This document shows positions 46,748 to 55,094 of a stretch of 64,000 bases of DNA, piece after piece. The stretch spans positions 248,001 to 312,000 of the forward strand of contig NZ_BLWI01000010.1 of NCBI RefSeq assembly GCF_013282155.1, read 5' to 3'. The notes under the pieces are model-generated. The model was given only the letters and a program-made list of their open reading frames with translations, had not been told where the DNA came from and did not search any database. The stretch comes from Sulfitobacter sp. HGT1. GTDB taxonomy: Bacteria > Pseudomonadota > Alphaproteobacteria > Rhodobacterales > Rhodobacteraceae. The translations under genes were made by a program, and so were the position numbers. Position 1 is the first letter of the stretch; each line of letters opens with the position of its first letter.

Positions 46748-46782
46748 GGCGCGCCGGACTGACTAGTCCAGCCCGGCGCGCC
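46748..46782 (-). terminator. Hairpin between the tandem paralogues
   Basis: GGCGCGCCGG (46748-46757) pairs with CCGGCGCGCC (46773-46782), a 10-bp stem, with ACT/AGT extending inside the loop. It lies 19 bases past the stop of paralogue 2. GC-rich and lacking a U-run. Confidence 0.5.
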
Positions 46783-46800
46783 ATTTACAAGCCTCTCGGC

Positions 46801-47565
46801 TTAACCGTGACCTTCAAGGATCGCTTCGCGAATGGCCTCTGCATCAGCGGCAAGCGATTCAGCCTGTGCGTCAGAAAGGTTGTATCCAAGGATCGTGGCG
46901 ACAGCGCTTGCTGTATCCGCAGTGATTTCGACCGTCTTGTCCGAGGCAGAGCCCAAGAACACGGCAGCGAGAACATCAGCTGTGTTTACCACCCCTTCGG
47001 CGGTCAGCGAGGAAGTGCCGTCCATCACGTCTTTCAGCAGACCAAGGTTCGCAACCGGAGAGTCGATCATCGTCACATTGTCAAAATCGGTCTTCAGCGC
47101 CGTGATCATTTGGTCCAGCGACATCGAATAGAACGCAATCGCTTCGGGCGTCAGTTTAGAGATCTCTTCCTCGACCGCCTTTGCCAGAATACGATCGGGC
47201 GAACGCGCCACATTCAACCGGCCCAGTTCAACCTCTGGAATACCCTCTTGCGCCCAGACAGGCTTGCCGCCTTGTGACCCGCCAGAGCTGCCCGCCTTCG
47301 GGCCTTTGCCTTCAGAGTCAGAATCCGGTTCACCCTGACCGCTGCCAGATCCGCCTGCACCTTGACCACCGGCACCACTACCAGAGCCGCCAGCGCCTTG
47401 ACCATTGCCGCCGCCTTGTCCGCTTTGCTGGGCAAATGCGAAGGCACCTGTTTCCGAAGGAAATGTGATCGGAACGATTACGGTGAGCGCGGCAGCAACC
47501 GCAAACGCCGAAACGCCTGAAGCAAGTCCGGTTGATGTCGACTTCAATGACTTAAGAATTTTCAT
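46801..47565 (-). CDS. Secreted protein with Gly-rich linker, paralogue 2
   Basis: 254 residues. The signal segment (VSAFAVAAALTVIVPITFPS, then GAFAFAQQ) is followed by a shorter linker of Gly, Gln, Ala and Ser (NGQGAGGSGSGAGGQGAG), without the His/Asp repeats of paralogue 1, and by the same C-terminal domain: FYSMSLDQMITALKTDFDN, SPVANLGLL and a final EGHG are identical or nearly so. The ATG follows GGAG. A tandem duplication is evident. The function is unknown. It is the first intact gene of the minus-strand surface-protein island. Confidence 0.7.
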   Translation of the reverse strand: MKILKSLKSTSTGLASGVSAFAVAAALTVIVPITFPSETGAFAFAQQSGQGGGNGQGAGGSGSGAGGQGAGGSGSGQGEPDSDSEGKGPKAGSSGGSQGGKPVWAQEGIPEVELGRLNVARSPDRILAKAVEEEISKLTPEAIAFYSMSLDQMITALKTDFDNVTMIDSPVANLGLLKDVMDGTSSLTAEGVVNTADVLAAVFLGSASDKTVEITADTASAVATILGYNLSDAQAESLAADAEAIREAILEGHG

Positions 47566-47609
47566 GTGCAGTTCTCCACTTCACGTTAATTTATGAAGAA
47601 CAATTACCC

Positions 47610-48011
47610 TCAGGGGCGACTCGCGGGATTGATATTAGTCAATTTGAATATGTTTTTCGCAGGCCGCGAAAAGAAACATTTTTGAGGTGCTGAAAACGGG
47701 TCTTGTGCGCCGGTGCTGCGCATCAGGGGCAACGTGTTCACCGGAAGGTCGGGATTGAACGCAAACCGCCACAGGTCATGCTGGGTGATGAAACGCTGCA
47801 TCTCAAGGCGTTCATACTGCATTTTGGCGGGGATATTGGCATCGGCCTGCATGGGCGACTGGGTGTCCGCGCCTTTGAAAATGCCGCCCAGCAAACACGG
47901 GATATAATTCACGCGCGCGCCGGTCCGTTCGGCGATCTGCGGCAGGACCTTAAGGGCAAGGTAGGCATCGGGGCTGCCGAAATCAAAGAGGAAATCCAAG
48001 GCCTTGGTCAT
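47610..48011 (-). pseudogene. 2-hydroxychromene-2-carboxylate isomerase, C-terminally truncated
   Basis: The first ~97 residues (DFLFDFGSPDAYLALKVLPQ, CLLGGIFKGADTQSP, FNPDLPVNTLPLMR) match the thioredoxin-fold HCCA isomerase family, whose members are ~200 residues and act in aromatic breakdown with glutathione. From about 47711 the sequence switches to 36 unrelated residues (STGAQDPFSAPQKCFF) and stops. The helical insert and the second half of the fold are missing, so activity is unlikely. The break lies next to the surface-protein island and probably marks a deletion or insertion edge. Confidence 0.75.
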
Positions 48012-48028
48012 GTAAACCCTCCCCAGCC

Positions 48029-48455
48029 TTATTTCGGCAAGGGGCGCAGTCTGGCGGATGCGCCGGTAAAGATGATCCTGCCCCGCCCCCCTGTCCGCAT
48101 TTTGCCCGCCACTTCGCGCCCCGTCAGAAAACCGGTGAAACAGGCCATCTCACAGACCTTGCGATACACCCGCGCAGTGGTGTCGGTGACCGTGAACCGG
48201 ACGTTTGCCCCGATGTCGAACACCGCAAATTCCTGCGGGGCGACATCGGTTTCGATGCGGTCGATCTGGGTGACCATCTTGTCTTGTGCGCGTCGCGCGC
48301 GTTCGCGGGCATGGCAATCGCAGCGCCCCCATCATCGCGGATGGGCTGCGCCTATGCCTCGAGCGCATCTGCATGGCGTGACCTGCGCACAAGGCAAACG
48401 ACCATCCCCTCTTTGGCAAAGGCGCGCACAACCCGGATTGGGAACCAGATCAACC
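48029..48455 (-). pseudogene. Short-chain dehydrogenase remnant with frameshifts
   Basis: Pieces of an SDR protein are spread over several frames. AFAKEGMVVCLVRRSR ends at a TAG (48352-48354); DDGGAAIAMPANARDAHK follows in other frames. Then FDIGANVRFTVTDTTARVYR and GRGRIIFTGASARLR (48277 to 48029) retain the conserved NxG-type and TGA core strands. The Rossmann N-terminus and the catalytic Tyr-x-x-x-Lys region are absent, and the end is 17 bases from the truncated HCCA isomerase. The two probably formed one catabolic operon that has decayed. Confidence 0.65.
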
Positions 48456-48481
48456 GGACAGCCAGCCCGCCTTTGACGGTC

Positions 48482-48613
48482 CTAGTCCGACAGGCGCACG
48501 TTTTGCGATGACGTAGCCGCCGTCGCGCTGGAAAAGCCCACAACCTGCAAAATCCGGTTGGCCCCGACGGTAATGACCACAAGGGCCACGAGCGAGATCA
48601 GAAACGCTTTCAT
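48482..48613 (-). CDS. 43-residue membrane-anchored protein in formate dehydrogenase operon
   Basis: The ATG at 48613 lies one base past the TAG of the gamma-subunit gene, with AGGAG upstream, so it is translated from the same mRNA. One hydrophobic helix (AFLISLVALVVITVGANRIL) and a short polar tail ending NVRLSD. Its size and position suggest a small accessory of the membrane formate dehydrogenase. No family recognised. Last gene of the operon. Confidence 0.6.
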   Translation of the reverse strand: MKAFLISLVALVVITVGANRILQVVGFSSATAATSSQNVRLSD

Positions 48614-48614
48614 C

Positions 48615-49817
48615 CTACGGCTCCTTCCGGGTTGTCGACGTTGGACCGACGATTTCCTCGGCCCAAATGCTGTGATGTTCGCGGGCCCATTGTTCCTCGA
48701 CTTCGCCCTTGCCCATCGCGTCAAACGCGCCTTCCATGCCGATAGACCCAAGATAGATATGTGCAAGAATGATCGCGGTCAGGATCAGGCTGACAAGCGC
48801 ATGCCAGAGCTGTGCGTATTGCATTTCCTCTTGCGGAGCGAGCGGGTACGGCAGATCGGCATAACCGAACCAGCCCGGCACACCCCAGCCATTCAGCAAC
48901 GAAAATGTATGGCCGAACAGGTTGAATTCAAACGGAAACAGCAGCGACAAACCGGACAGGGAAATCGACCCGCCCAACAGGATCACCGCCCAGAAAATCA
49001 GTTTCTGGCCCGCGTTGAACTTTTTCGCAGGGGGATGCCCGCCGCCCAAAAGGCCGCCACCTTTGGCCAGCCAGCGCAGGTCGGTGCGGTCGGGAATATT
49101 GTGGATGACCCAGATGGCAAACACGAAAACAAGCGCGATCATAAAGGCCCAGGAGACGTTGTTATGCACCCACTTACTGACGATCGCGACAGAGGAAAAC
49201 GCCTCGTGACCAAAGGCGGGGATGATCACCTTGCGCCCGAACAATGTAATCAGGCCGGTCAGACCAAGCAGTATAAAGGACGACGCCAGCATCCAGTGGC
49301 CAAAGCGTTCAAAGGCCTTGAACCGCAGCAGCGTGCGCCCGGTCTTTTCGCCGTCGATCCGGATGCGCCCCCGGATCAGATAGAACAAGGCCAGCGCCAG
49401 CAGGGTGCCGCCCAAAAGGTAAATCGCAATGGTCTGCAATGGCCCGCGACGGAAATCCAGCCACCACATGCCGCCGTCCTGAATTAGGGTCGTGGCCGCT
49501 GGTACCCGTGCCTGGGTGGTTATGTCAGCCTCGCCAAAGCGGTAGGCGCGCCACAGATCGGCGTCAGACGCACCCCCAAGCGTGCCAAGCTGGTCGATGC
49601 CGGGCTTGGCGTTGGCAGGGTCGCCAATTTCGTGCGACCGGATGGCGTCATCAGAAGTTTTCAGACCTTCCTGACGGCGCAAGATATCCTCGAGGGTGGA
49701 AACTGCGGGGTTGGTATCAACAGTGCTTGTCTGCGGTGGCACGTTGTCCTGGGCCAGGGCCCCGGACGCGATGGACAGATAAATCATTAAAACGGCAAAA
49801 AGGCGCTGCATCATCAT
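48615..49817 (-). CDS. fdoI: Formate dehydrogenase gamma subunit, cytochrome b556 type
   Basis: 400 residues, longer than E. coli FdnI because of a signal peptide (LFAVLMIYLSIASGALAQ) and a ~100-residue periplasmic N-terminal part. The membrane domain has about five segments: IAIYLLGGTLLALALFYLI, RFGHWMLASSFILLGLTGLI, VHNNVSWAFMIALVFVFAIW, FWAVILLGGSISLSGLSLL and ALVSLILTAIILAHIYLG. His in FGHWM and VHNN and the C-terminal ILAHIY are heme b ligand candidates. It anchors the periplasmic dehydrogenase and passes electrons to quinone. ATG codons occur three times in a row at the start. Confidence 0.9.
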   Translation of the reverse strand: MMMQRLFAVLMIYLSIASGALAQDNVPPQTSTVDTNPAVSTLEDILRRQEGLKTSDDAIRSHEIGDPANAKPGIDQLGTLGGASDADLWRAYRFGEADITTQARVPAATTLIQDGGMWWLDFRRGPLQTIAIYLLGGTLLALALFYLIRGRIRIDGEKTGRTLLRFKAFERFGHWMLASSFILLGLTGLITLFGRKVIIPAFGHEAFSSVAIVSKWVHNNVSWAFMIALVFVFAIWVIHNIPDRTDLRWLAKGGGLLGGGHPPAKKFNAGQKLIFWAVILLGGSISLSGLSLLFPFEFNLFGHTFSLLNGWGVPGWFGYADLPYPLAPQEEMQYAQLWHALVSLILTAIILAHIYLGSIGMEGAFDAMGKGEVEEQWAREHHSIWAEEIVGPTSTTRKEP

Positions 49818-49901
49818 ATCCCTTTCTTTCCCATTCGAGGGTACAAATAGGGGCGGTCCCGTAGCAGGCCGCCCCTTTGATAGTCATATCAAAACAAGCG
49901 G

Positions 49902-50495
49902 TTAGCCGCCCTTTTGATCATAGGCCGTGCCCCAGCCCCATGCGCCGGAGCCAAAGCCACGTGCCACAACCCGTTCGCGGTAGATGCCCGATACGACATC
50001 GCCGTCACCGGCAAGCAGCGCCTTGGTTGAACACATCTCGGCGCAGATCGGCAGCTTGCCTTCCGCGATACGGTTGCGGCCGTATTTCTGGAATTCCGCG
50101 GTGGAGTTGTTTTCTTCTGGGCCACCGGCACAGAAGGTACATTTGTCCATTTTGCCGCGCGAACCAAAGTTGCCCGCCTGCGGATACTGCGGCGCGCCAA
50201 AGGGGCACGCGTAAAAGCAGTAACCGCAGCCAATACACAGATCTTTGGAGTGCAGGACCACGCCGTCGGCTGTCTGGTAAAAACAGTCGGTCGGACAAAC
50301 GGCCATACAAGGCGCGTCCGAACAGTGCATACAAGCGACCGAAATCGACCGTTCGCCTGGTTTGCCGTCATTGATGGTGACGACCTTGCGGCGGTTGATG
50401 CCCCAAGGCACTTCGTGTTCGTTTTTACATGCGGTGACACAAGCGTTGCATTCGATGCAGCGTTCAGCGTCGCAGAGGAACTTTGCTCTTCCCAT
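49902..50495 (-). CDS. fdoH: Formate dehydrogenase beta subunit, four [4Fe-4S] clusters
   Basis: 197 residues with four ferredoxin motifs: CIECNACVTAC, CMHCSDAPCMAVCPTDC, CIGCGYCFYACPFGAP, and CTFCAGG with the partner CAEMC. This is the pattern of the FdhB/DmsB electron-transfer family. It is shorter than E. coli FdnH (294) and lacks its C-terminal membrane helix, so contact with the gamma subunit must be by the soluble part. Starts after GGGAGAGAT. Lies 12 bases after the alpha gene. Confidence 0.92.
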   Translation of the reverse strand: MGRAKFLCDAERCIECNACVTACKNEHEVPWGINRRKVVTINDGKPGERSISVACMHCSDAPCMAVCPTDCFYQTADGVVLHSKDLCIGCGYCFYACPFGAPQYPQAGNFGSRGKMDKCTFCAGGPEENNSTAEFQKYGRNRIAEGKLPICAEMCSTKALLAGDGDVVSGIYRERVVARGFGSGAWGWGTAYDQKGG

Positions 50496-50507
50496 CTTAT
50501 CTCTCCC

Positions 50508-53500
50508 TTACGCTGTCCAGATTTTGCAAAGAGTAGCCTTGGTCTCTTGCATCTGGGTTACGCTGTCATAGCCATAGGTTTGTGCAGTATTGGTGCTTTC
50601 GCCCAAGACATAAGGATCGGCACCTTCAGGATATTTATCCCTAAGATCAACGCCTTCCATGTGCCCGCCAAAGTGGAACGGCATGAATGCCACGCCTTCG
50701 CCGACCCGTTCGGTGACCATAGCCATAACTTTGACCTTGCCGCCTTCGGGGCCTTCGACCCAGACCTGCTGCCCGTCACGCACGCCCAGATTATTGGCGT
50801 CGCGTGTGTTGATTTCGACAAACATGTCTTGCTGCAATTCGGCCAGCCACGGGTTCGAACGCGACTCGTCGCCCCCACCCTCGTATTCGACCAAACGGCC
50901 AGAAGTCAGGATGATCGGATAGTCCTTCGAGAAGTCCTTTTCCTGGATCGAGGCGTACATGGTGGGTACGCGCCAGAACTTCTTGTCCTCGTAGGTTGGA
51001 TAATCGGCGACCAGATCGCGGCGGCTGGAATACAGCGGTTCGCGGTGGATTGGCACCGGATCCGGGAAGGTCCAGACCACGGCGCGGGCCTTGGCGTTGC
51101 CGAACGGGGCGCAACCATGCTTGATCGCGACACGCTGGATACCGCCCGAAAGGTCGGTCTTCCAGTTCACGCCACCGGTCTTTTGTGCGTAATCCGACTG
51201 GATTGCACCGGTCTGCGAGGTTTCACCGACTTCCTGGTTGGCGGTGCTGCCGCCGTCATCGGATGCGGCACCGATGCTTGGGTCACCATCAGGGAAACCC
51301 GCAACAAAGTTGATCGACGCGCGTTCTGCATCGGTCAGGTCGCCATCCCAGCCCAGATCACGCAGCATTTGCATGGTGAATTCGGGGTAACCGTCCTCGA
51401 TCTCGGAACCGGCGGAAAATACGCCTTCGGCCAGCAGGTTTTCACCTTCACGTTCCACACCGAAACGGGCGCGGAAGGTCAGGCCGCCTTCGGCCACCGG
51501 CAGCGACATATCATAGAGGTTCGCAGTACCGGGGTGGTTCATCTCGGGGGTGCCCCAGGATGGCCAAGGCAGACCATAGTAATCGCCGTCAGCCGGGCCA
51601 CCAACCGCGCGCAGGGTTGTGCGGTCGAACGTATGCTGGTTGGCCATGTGGGTTTTCATCCGCTCGGGGCTTTGGCCCGTATAGCCGATGGTCCACATGC
51701 CGCGGTTGAATTCGCGGGTGATGTCCTCGATATTCGGCTCGCCGCCCTCGTCCATCCCGATGTTGCGGAAGATCTTGTCATGAAAGCCGAATTTCTCGGC
51801 GAACATGGCGATGATCTTGTGATCTGGCAGCGATTCAAACAGTGGATCAACCACTTTGTCGCGCCATTGCAGCGACCGGTTGGACGCTGTGACGGACCCG
51901 CGCGTTTCGAATTGCGTACAGGCCGGCAACAGGTAAACCCCGTCGGTGCGGTCTTGCAAAACAGCCGAAACAGTCGGGTACGGATCGACCACGACAAGCA
52001 TGTCGAGCTTTTCCATCGCCGTCTTCATTTCCTTTTGACGGGTCTGAGAGTTGGGCGCGTGGCCCCACAGAACCATCGCCCGGGTGTTATCGGGCTGGTC
52101 GAGGTTTTCCTTGTCTTCCAAAACGCCGTCAATCCAACGGCTTACCGGAATGCCGGTCAGGTTCATCATCGGCGTGTCGCCAATGGTTTCCGGGCTGAAA
52201 CGTCCCTTGAGATACTCAAGGTCTTCTTCCCAAACGCGGGCCCAATGTGCCCAAGCGCCCGCTGACAGACCGTAGTAGCCCGGCAATGTATCGGCCAGAA
52301 CGCCAAGGTCGGTCGCACCCTGCACGTTGTCGTGACCGCGGAAGATGTTGGTGCCGCCGCCTGCTGTCCCCATGTTGCCAAGGGCCAGCTGCAAGATGCA
52401 GTACGCGCGGGTGTTGTTGTTGCCATTGGTGTGCTGCGTGCCACCCATACACCAGATCACGGTGCCGGGGCGGTTGTTCGCCAGGGTGCGCGCCACGCGT
52501 TCAAGCTGGGTACCGGGGGCACCGGTCACACGCTCGACCTCCTCTGGCGTCCACTTGGACACTTCGGTCTTGATCTCTTCCATGCCCCAAACACGGGTAC
52601 GGATGAATTCCTTGTCTTCCCAGCCGTTTTCAAAGATGTGCCACAAGATGCCCCAAACGAGGGCCACGTCAGAACCGGGGCGGAAGCGGACATATTCGTC
52701 AGCATGGGCCGCCGTGCGGGTAAAGCGCGGGTCACAGACGATCAGCGGCGCGTTGTTTTGTTCCTTGGCTTTCAGCAAGTGCAGCAAGGACACCGGATGC
52801 GCCTCGGCAGGGTTGCCACCGATCACAAAGATCGCCTTGCTGTTGTGGATGTCGTTGTAGCTGTTGGTCATGGCGCCGTAGCCCCATGTGTTTGCCACAC
52901 CCGCAACCGTGGTGGAGTGACAGATACGCGCCTGATGGTCGACGTTGTTGGTGCCCCAATAGGCGGCAAACTTGCGGAACAGATAGGCCTGTTCGTTGTT
53001 ATGCTTGGCGCTGCCCAGCCAGTAAACTGAATCCGGCCCGCTTTCCTCGCGGATTTTCATCATGCCGTCGCCGATCTCGTTGATCGCGGTCTCCCAGCTG
53101 ATGCGCACCCATTCGCCGTTTTCTTTCTTCATCGGGTATTTCAGGCGGCGTTCGCCATGGGCGTGTTCACGAACAGCAGCCCCTTTGGCACAATGTGCCC
53201 CGAGGTTGAACGGGCTGTCCCAACCGGGCTCCTGCCCTGTCCAGACGCCGTTGTCGACTTCGGCGATAACCGTACAGCCGACCGAACAGTGGGTACAAAT
53301 CGATTTTACCGTTTCAACCGCGCGGGTGGCGGCGGTTTGCGCGGTGGCTTTGGAGACGGAGCCGCCGGTGGCCGCGATGGCCGTCAACCCGCCAATGGCA
53401 AGGCCCGATCCGCGCAAGAACCCGCGTCTGTCGATGGTGTTTTTGCCGTTATTTACCACGATCGGCGCGCGGCCTGATCTGCGGGTATACCCGTTGGTCT

Positions 53501-53513
53501 TTTTCCTCAGCAT
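50508..53513 (-). CDS. fdoG: Formate dehydrogenase alpha subunit, molybdopterin, Cys type
   Basis: 1,001 residues. A Tat signal is present (DRRGFLRGSG, Arg29-Arg30), so the enzyme is exported folded. The [4Fe-4S] ligands are Cys73, 76, 80 and 108. The active site reads DHQARICHSTTV with Cys198-His199, where E. coli FdnG has selenocysteine 196 followed by His197. The codon is TGT, so no Sec machinery is required. Molybdopterin contacts include GGNPAEAHPVS and GGTQHTNGNNN; the C-terminal domain has NPWLAELQQDMFVEINTRDA. It oxidises formate to CO2. A tungstate importer lies 8 kb away, so tungsten in place of molybdenum is possible. The ATG follows GGGAGGAA. Confidence 0.95.
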   Translation of the reverse strand: MLRKKTNGYTRRSGRAPIVVNNGKNTIDRRGFLRGSGLAIGGLTAIAATGGSVSKATAQTAATRAVETVKSICTHCSVGCTVIAEVDNGVWTGQEPGWDSPFNLGAHCAKGAAVREHAHGERRLKYPMKKENGEWVRISWETAINEIGDGMMKIREESGPDSVYWLGSAKHNNEQAYLFRKFAAYWGTNNVDHQARICHSTTVAGVANTWGYGAMTNSYNDIHNSKAIFVIGGNPAEAHPVSLLHLLKAKEQNNAPLIVCDPRFTRTAAHADEYVRFRPGSDVALVWGILWHIFENGWEDKEFIRTRVWGMEEIKTEVSKWTPEEVERVTGAPGTQLERVARTLANNRPGTVIWCMGGTQHTNGNNNTRAYCILQLALGNMGTAGGGTNIFRGHDNVQGATDLGVLADTLPGYYGLSAGAWAHWARVWEEDLEYLKGRFSPETIGDTPMMNLTGIPVSRWIDGVLEDKENLDQPDNTRAMVLWGHAPNSQTRQKEMKTAMEKLDMLVVVDPYPTVSAVLQDRTDGVYLLPACTQFETRGSVTASNRSLQWRDKVVDPLFESLPDHKIIAMFAEKFGFHDKIFRNIGMDEGGEPNIEDITREFNRGMWTIGYTGQSPERMKTHMANQHTFDRTTLRAVGGPADGDYYGLPWPSWGTPEMNHPGTANLYDMSLPVAEGGLTFRARFGVEREGENLLAEGVFSAGSEIEDGYPEFTMQMLRDLGWDGDLTDAERASINFVAGFPDGDPSIGAASDDGGSTANQEVGETSQTGAIQSDYAQKTGGVNWKTDLSGGIQRVAIKHGCAPFGNAKARAVVWTFPDPVPIHREPLYSSRRDLVADYPTYEDKKFWRVPTMYASIQEKDFSKDYPIILTSGRLVEYEGGGDESRSNPWLAELQQDMFVEINTRDANNLGVRDGQQVWVEGPEGGKVKVMAMVTERVGEGVAFMPFHFGGHMEGVDLRDKYPEGADPYVLGESTNTAQTYGYDSVTQMQETKATLCKIWTA

Positions 53514-53603
53514 GGTATTCCTCCCTTTTTCGGCCTTTGCCGGATCATTCTATGTCGCTCACCGTGCAGGCACATTGGCCGGGTGCCGGTGTGAAATTGG
53601 CTA

Positions 53604-53795
53604 TTAGAAACGCGTGCTTTCAAGATAGGCGCGGGTGTGTGCCGTATCTTGCATGGTCTCGGATGACAGGTCTGCGGGTTGCGCTTCGGCCTGGGTTGCC
53701 CCACCGGCTGCAATCACGGCAACGGCGGCGGGGGCCGCTGTACCAGCAAATTTCAGAAAGTCGCGGCGGCTTGCGCCTTTGGTCTTGTCCGTCAT
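53604..53795 (-). CDS. Formate dehydrogenase region Tat-signal small protein
   Basis: 63 residues from the ATG at 53795 (GGGAAG site upstream); a longer open frame would run into the spacer. A Tat signal (SRRDFLKFAGTAAPAAVAVI) is followed by a 30-residue mature part (AEAQPADLSSETMQDTAHTR). It matches the TIGR02811-type 'formate dehydrogenase region TAT target', always found near FDH genes. It may escort the enzyme to the Tat translocon or become a small subunit. Confidence 0.85.
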   Translation of the reverse strand: MTDKTKGASRRDFLKFAGTAAPAAVAVIAAGGATQAEAQPADLSSETMQDTAHTRAYLESTRF

Positions 53796-53847
53796 TGGAT
53801 GTCTTCCCTTCCTGTTGTTCGGTGGGCGTCCCCACCAGTGTTGTGCA

Positions 53848-54462
53848 TCACCGATCCGTGGCGGCCATGCGGAATGCTTCGCGTTCGATATCCATAAAGG
53901 CAGCCCCGACGGCACCGACAGATCCATACAGAACCGACGATTTGGCCGCTTGCAGGTCGGCAAAGTAATGTGCGGCCCAGCTTCCGATATGAGCGTTAAA
54001 AAACTGTTGTTGTTGGTCAAGTGTCGCGACCCGGCCAAAGCGCCCCACGATCATGCCCGCCATCATCTCCATCAAGGAGGCGATGTTGTCTTCGGGTTCG
54101 AACACGTCTTTGGCGCGGGTCATGCCGAGGCTGGCCATGGTTCTGCGCAAATTCGCCAGCGGCTTTTCGTTCAGAAATCCGGTCAGGTAATAGCTGGCAT
54201 AGGGCAGCAGTTCCCCACGGCCCAGACCGATGAACAAGGCGTTGAATTCCGTGCTGACCGATTTCGGCTTGGACACCTTTGCCACACGCGCCAGACCCTG
54301 AATGGCCTGCCCCAACGGGGTGTCGTCCCCCTCAAGACCTGCGGTCTGGTCCAGCAACATCTGGTCCGGCGGACCTGCCAGCATCACCCCAAGGTAATTA
54401 TACAAATCCGCGCGCAGACGATCCTCTTGGGTCACATCTGGCAAAGGTGCGGCAACATTCAT
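53848..54462 (-). CDS. TorD/DmsD-type redox-enzyme maturation chaperone
   Basis: 204 residues, predicted all-helical. Recognised by ADLYNYLGVMLAGPPDQMLL, then EFNALFIGLGRGELLPYASY, the TorD-family E-F-x-x-L-F-x-G-x-x-x-x-x-x-P-x-x-S-x-Y core. Such chaperones bind the Tat signal and guide molybdopterin loading of the alpha subunit in the cytoplasm. Its ATG overlaps the DUF3306 stop by 4 bases. It is 52 bases upstream of the Tat mini-protein. Confidence 0.88.
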   Translation of the reverse strand: MNVAAPLPDVTQEDRLRADLYNYLGVMLAGPPDQMLLDQTAGLEGDDTPLGQAIQGLARVAKVSKPKSVSTEFNALFIGLGRGELLPYASYYLTGFLNEKPLANLRRTMASLGMTRAKDVFEPEDNIASLMEMMAGMIVGRFGRVATLDQQQQFFNAHIGSWAAHYFADLQAAKSSVLYGSVGAVGAAFMDIEREAFRMAATDR

Positions 54463-55094
54463 GCGGTTTTTCCTTCGATACGGAATTGCATGCGCCGGGG
54501 GGCCGGTGCCGCGAATTCCATTTCGTCTTCTTCAATACTTGGCTCAGCGTCGGTCATATCTGCGTCAAAGCCAGCGTCAGCGGCGACAAATACCCCGTCA
54601 TCACCCATTGGCAGTTCTTCGGTGTCTTCGATTTCATCAAGGTCTTCGCCACCTGCATCAACGGCTGTGTCTTCGGTATTCGAACGAGCCGCCTGCCGTT
54701 CCATTTCAAGCAAATGATACAACATGCCCTTGCCGACCTGATAGCTGGTCTTGATCGGCCCCTGCCCCGTGCTGCCGGTCAGGTAATCGTCGTCATAATC
54801 GTTCAGCCCGTCCACACAGGCCAGCACCGGATTGCTGCGCCAAAGCGACCGCAAGGCCCGTTTGCGCAGATGTTGGGGGACGGTTTTGACCATGAACGCC
54901 TTGAAATCATCGCCCATCACCAAGGCATCAGGGTCAGGCAGGCCCAGTTCCTCAAGGATTTCCGCATCGGTCTTTTCGGCCAGCTCCGCCTGCTGCTCTG
55001 CGACAACGGCGTCTTCGGCCTCGCGTTTCAGCGCTTCGGCCTCTGCGGCAACAGCGGCGCGCCTGCGTGACCAGGATGAAAGTGCCGCGCTCAA
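54459..55094 (-). CDS. DUF3306 protein
   Basis: 211 residues. The N-terminus SSWSRRRAAVAAEAEALKRE is the family start. It is followed by DAEILEELGLPDPDALVMGD, FKAFMVKTVPQHLRKRALRS and LWRSNPVLACVDGLNDYDDD, which are the conserved core. A long acidic C-terminal tail (Asp/Glu-rich, ~135-200) is probably disordered. The family is confined to formate dehydrogenase clusters, generally beside DUF3305. The mechanism is unknown; assembly or regulation is inferred. Overlaps both neighbours by 4 bases. Confidence 0.85.
   Translation of the reverse strand: MSAALSSWSRRRAAVAAEAEALKREAEDAVVAEQQAELAEKTDAEILEELGLPDPDALVMGDDFKAFMVKTVPQHLRKRALRSLWRSNPVLACVDGLNDYDDDYLTGSTGQGPIKTSYQVGKGMLYHLLEMERQAARSNTEDTAVDAGGEDLDEIEDTEELPMGDDGVFVAADAGFDADMTDAEPSIEEDEMEFAAPAPRRMQFRIEGKTA

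Noticed and set aside
21580..47710. Integrase, transposase or tRNA attachment site for the surface-protein island
   Set aside because: None was seen at either edge; acquisition is inferred only from the truncated gene.
50250..52265. 671-residue plus-strand open frame opposite the formate dehydrogenase alpha gene
   Set aside because: Shadow of a conserved gene with clear catalytic motifs on the other strand.
52915..52930. Possible selenocysteine codon in the formate dehydrogenase
   Set aside because: The codon is TGT (Cys198), not TGA, and the frame is uninterrupted.
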